Assembly: GCA_030040815.1 (NCBI GenBank)
Contig: JASHSZ010000101.1
Span: 1 to 8,011, forward strand
Source: Streptosporangiaceae bacterium
GTDB lineage: Bacteria > Actinomycetota > Actinomycetes > Streptosporangiales > Streptosporangiaceae
DNA: 8,011 nt
Reading direction: 5' to 3'
Shown: positions 7,210 to 8,011 of the stretch, one piece after another
How positions within the stretch are numbered: the stretch's first letter is position 1
Layout: every line of letters starts with the position of its first letter
The notes under the pieces: model-generated
Seen by the model: the letters and a program-made list of their open reading frames with translations, nothing else
Database searches by the model: none
What the model was told of the DNA's origin: nothing
Position numbers and translations under genes: made by a program

Positions 7210-7246
7210 CCGCCCAGCGCCCTGACGCCGGACCACCTGTCCTGCG

Positions 7247-7283
7247 CGTCGACGTGCCCGCGCGCCGCGCGGGCACGTCGACG
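7247..7283. repeat. Perfect 18+18 bp inverted repeat in the divergent spacer
   Basis: The left arm (7247-7264) reads CGTCGACGTGCCCGCGCG and the right arm (7266-7283) is its exact reverse complement, with one central base (C7265). Each arm ends in CGTCGACG, itself a palindrome. A further CGGGCAC (7282-7288) repeats the half-site of the right arm (7270-7276) at 12 bp spacing. The element sits between the divergent starts at 7179 and 7316. It abuts the candidate plus-strand -10 at 7286 and lies upstream of the candidate minus-strand promoter. It could be a shared operator or an extruding cruciform/hairpin. It is not placed like a terminator, since both flanking genes read away from it. Confidence 0.75.
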
Positions 7284-7285
7284 GG

Positions 7286-7291
7286 CACAAT
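7286..7291 (+). promoter_or_regulatory. Candidate -10 element for the SCP2 gene
   Basis: CACAAT lies about 25 bases before ATG 7316; a start of transcription near 7298 would leave a leader of about 18 bases carrying the ribosome site. The -35 region would fall inside the inverted repeat and does not resemble a consensus, so the call is weak. Confidence 0.25.
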
Positions 7292-7305
7292 GACGGTGAC
7301 GGCGG

Positions 7306-7311
7306 AAAGGA
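7306..7311 (+). promoter_or_regulatory. Ribosome binding site for the SCP2 gene
   Basis: AAAGGA within GGAAAGGAAC lies 4 bases before ATG 7316 and supports that start. Confidence 0.6.
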
Positions 7312-7315
7312 ACCC

Positions 7316-7660
7316 ATGGCAACACCCGAGGAATGCCGGGCAGCGCTCGAGAGCCTGACCGGCCGCATCGCGGAGATGGACGCCAAGGACCGGGCGGCGC
7401 ACCTGCTCGACCGCACGCTGAGCTGCCGCGTTCCCGACCTTGGCGTAACGTTCCTGACCCGGCTCAGCTCGAACGGCGCGGAGCCGGTCAGGCTGGCCGA
7501 GGGCGGCGCACCGCCGGCTCAGGTCCGGTTCACTGCGAACAGCGATGTCGTCGTCGCGATCGCGGCGGACCCGGCCAGCTTCATGCGCGCCTGGCTGACG
7601 GGAAGGCTCAAAGTCCAGGGCAGCGTCTTCGACCTGCTCCACCTCCGCAAGCTCATGTAG
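7316..7660 (+). CDS. SCP2 sterol-binding-fold domain protein
   Basis: 114 residues from ATG 7316 to TAG 7658-7660, a complete single-domain protein. Seen: MATPEECRAALESL at the N-terminus, the block LLDRTLSCRVPDLGVTFLTRL (30-50), a central beta-rich part with QVRFTANSDVVVAIAAD (69-85), and the C-terminal AWLTGRLKVQGSVFDLLHLRKLM (92-114). The stretch GRLKVQGS followed by LLHLRKL is typical of the SCP2 fold, which forms a hydrophobic cavity for lipids or other apolar ligands. No signal peptide or membrane helix, so it is probably cytosolic. The ligand is unknown. It is transcribed away from the tlyA operon, sharing a 136-nt spacer with a long inverted repeat. From memory, similar small SCP2 proteins sit next to tlyA-nadK-recN in other actinomycetes, which suggests an old association rather than recent transfer. 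Confidence 0.88.
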   Translation: MATPEECRAALESLTGRIAEMDAKDRAAHLLDRTLSCRVPDLGVTFLTRLSSNGAEPVRLAEGGAPPAQVRFTANSDVVVAIAADPASFMRAWLTGRLKVQGSVFDLLHLRKLM

Positions 7661-7774
7661 GCCGCTCACGACGGACGGGAACCGACGGCGTGGGTCACCA
7701 ACCGTCAGCCGACGAGGCTCGCAGTCCCGTCGGCGCAGCGGGTCGCGCTCCACCGCTATTCCTGGCGCCTAGCG

Positions 7775-7944
7775 ATGGCGACCGCTCGGCGGGGCAATGG
7801 CGACCGCTGATGTCCGATAGCGACTAGTCGGTGGGGTCATAAGCCACAAAACGAACCGATTTTTGGCTACTTCGGTCACCATTGGTGCGCAACGGTCGCC
7901 ATTGCCCCACCGGGCGGTCGCCATAGCGCCCTAACGGTCGCTGG
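7775..7944. repeat. Mirrored array of ATGGCGACCG-like units around an AT-rich centre
   Basis: A 32-bp arm at 7775-7806 matches the reverse complement of 7893-7924 at 30 of 32 positions. Each arm contains two copies of ATGGCGACCG 22 bp apart. Further degenerate copies extend the series. Left side: 7775, 7797 and 7817 (ATAGCGACTA). Right side, inverted: CGGTCACCAT at 7873, CGGTCGCCAT at 7893 and 7915, and CGGTCGCTGG at 7935. The spacings are 22 and 20 bp on the left, and 20, 22 and 20 bp on the right. A longer unit, ATGGCGACCGCTCGGCGGGGCAAT-like, recurs at 7775 and 7817 (17 of 24 identical) and inverted at 7924-7901. No transposase is present between the arms. It may be a non-autonomous or remnant mobile element with multiple terminal repeats, or a protein-binding array. 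Confidence 0.8.
7842..7868. repeat. AT-rich hairpin at the centre of the mirrored array
   Basis: AGCCA (7842-7846) pairs with TGGCT (7864-7868) and AAAA (7848-7851) with TTTT (7860-7863). C7847 is a bulge and the loop is eight bases (7852-7859). The stem lies at about the symmetry centre of the flanking arms. It resembles a weak terminator in shape, but the T-run is inside the stem rather than after it. Confidence 0.5.
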
Positions 7945-7949
7945 TAGAC

Positions 7950-7966
7950 CTGCCGACTCCCGGCAG
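7950..7966. repeat. Short hairpin CTGCCG/CGGCAG
   Basis: A 6-bp stem (7950-7955 with 7961-7966) encloses a five-base loop just after the mirrored array and just before the possible start codon at 7970. No T-run follows. It may be incidental in GC-rich DNA. Confidence 0.3.
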
Positions 7967-7969
7967 TCG

Positions 7970-8011
7970 ATGCTGCTGATGCGGCATTCCTCGGCTGACG
8001 CGGGCCGCTGC
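7970..8011 (+). CDS. Possible start of a histidine-phosphatase (SixA-like) gene, cut by window edge
   Basis: From ATG 7970 the last 14 codons read MLLMRHSSADAGRC without a stop. LLMRHSSAD resembles the N-terminal LxxRH motif of the histidine phosphatase superfamily, in which the Arg-His pair forms the phosphate pocket and His is phosphorylated (SixA-type proteins often begin with LxLMRHAKAD-like sequence). ATG 7979 is an alternative start, and the frame is also open upstream into the repeat array. No clear ribosome binding site is visible and only 14 residues can be read, so this is a suggestion only. Confidence 0.28.
   Translation, partial: MLLMRHSSADAGRC

Larger units (their letters stand above)
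7661..7969. other. Gene-free stretch downstream of the SCP2 gene
   Basis: No frame here has convincing coding character or a recognisable protein. Bases 7661-7760 hold short inverted pieces, for example GACGGGA (7674-7680) against TCCCGTC (7725-7731), but with 44 bases between them and no T-run, so I do not call a terminator. Bases 7764-7944 hold the mirrored repeat array described separately. The centre (about 7838-7872) is clearly more AT-rich than the rest of the window. Confidence 0.6.

Noticed and set aside
7674..7731. Inverted GACGGGA/TCCCGTC after the SCP2 stop as a terminator
   Set aside because: The arms are 44 bases apart and no T-run follows, so it does not look like an intrinsic terminator.
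7046..7753. Long minus-strand open frame antisense to the SCP2 gene
   Set aside because: It is a shadow frame in GC-rich DNA, rich in Arg, Gly and Ala, and overlaps a recognisable SCP2 domain gene and the divergent control region.
7333..7827. Plus-strand frame overlapping SCP2 and reading into the repeat array
   Set aside because: It is a frame-shifted shadow of the SCP2 gene with Arg/Gly/Pro-rich sequence and no resemblance to a family.

Overview
The window is GC-rich, densely coded DNA from a chromosome of an actinomycete (phylum Actinomycetota). Three things point there: the base composition, the frequent GTG starts with overlapping stop/start junctions, and a gene order (small conserved protein, tlyA, nadK, recN, steA, mctB/steB-like) that matches a core block of actinobacterial genomes such as the Mycobacterium tuberculosis region around Rv1693-Rv1698. 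The sequence does not fix the genus.

Layout: bases 1-7179 are one minus-strand gene series, read from right to left. It runs: a small conserved acidic protein (7179-6760), TlyA rRNA 2'-O-methyltransferase (6744-5947), NAD kinase (5950-4907), RecN (4914-3157), SteA (3078-1888), an MctB/SteB-family membrane protein (1888-896), and a divergent MraY/WecA-superfamily membrane protein (899 to the window edge, cut off). Most junctions are overlapping or nearly so: 15 nt gap, GTGA overlap, 8-nt overlap, 78-nt gap, TAGTG overlap, ATGA overlap. The whole series can therefore be one operon; the only gap that could hold an internal control site is the one before steA. On the plus strand, a divergent gene at 7316-7660 encodes a single-domain SCP2 sterol-carrier-fold protein. 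The 136-nt divergent spacer holds a perfect 18+18 bp inverted repeat.

Functionally the operon mixes ribosome modification (TlyA), cofactor supply (NadK), double-strand-break repair (RecN) and cell separation/envelope proteins (SteA, SteB-like, PNPT-like). SteA and SteB are known in corynebacteria as partners in cell separation. The third protein, translationally coupled to them, keeps much of the acidic core of polyprenyl-phosphate sugar transferases but has a changed central motif, and its role is open.

Bases 7661-8011 contain no complete gene. They hold the most unusual structure in the window: a mirrored array of about seven copies of a short ATGGCGACCG-like unit spaced alternately 20 and 22 bp, arranged in opposite orientation around an AT-rich hairpin. 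This may be a remnant or non-autonomous derivative of an insertion sequence, or a protein-binding array. The last 42 bases could be the start of a histidine-phosphatase gene.
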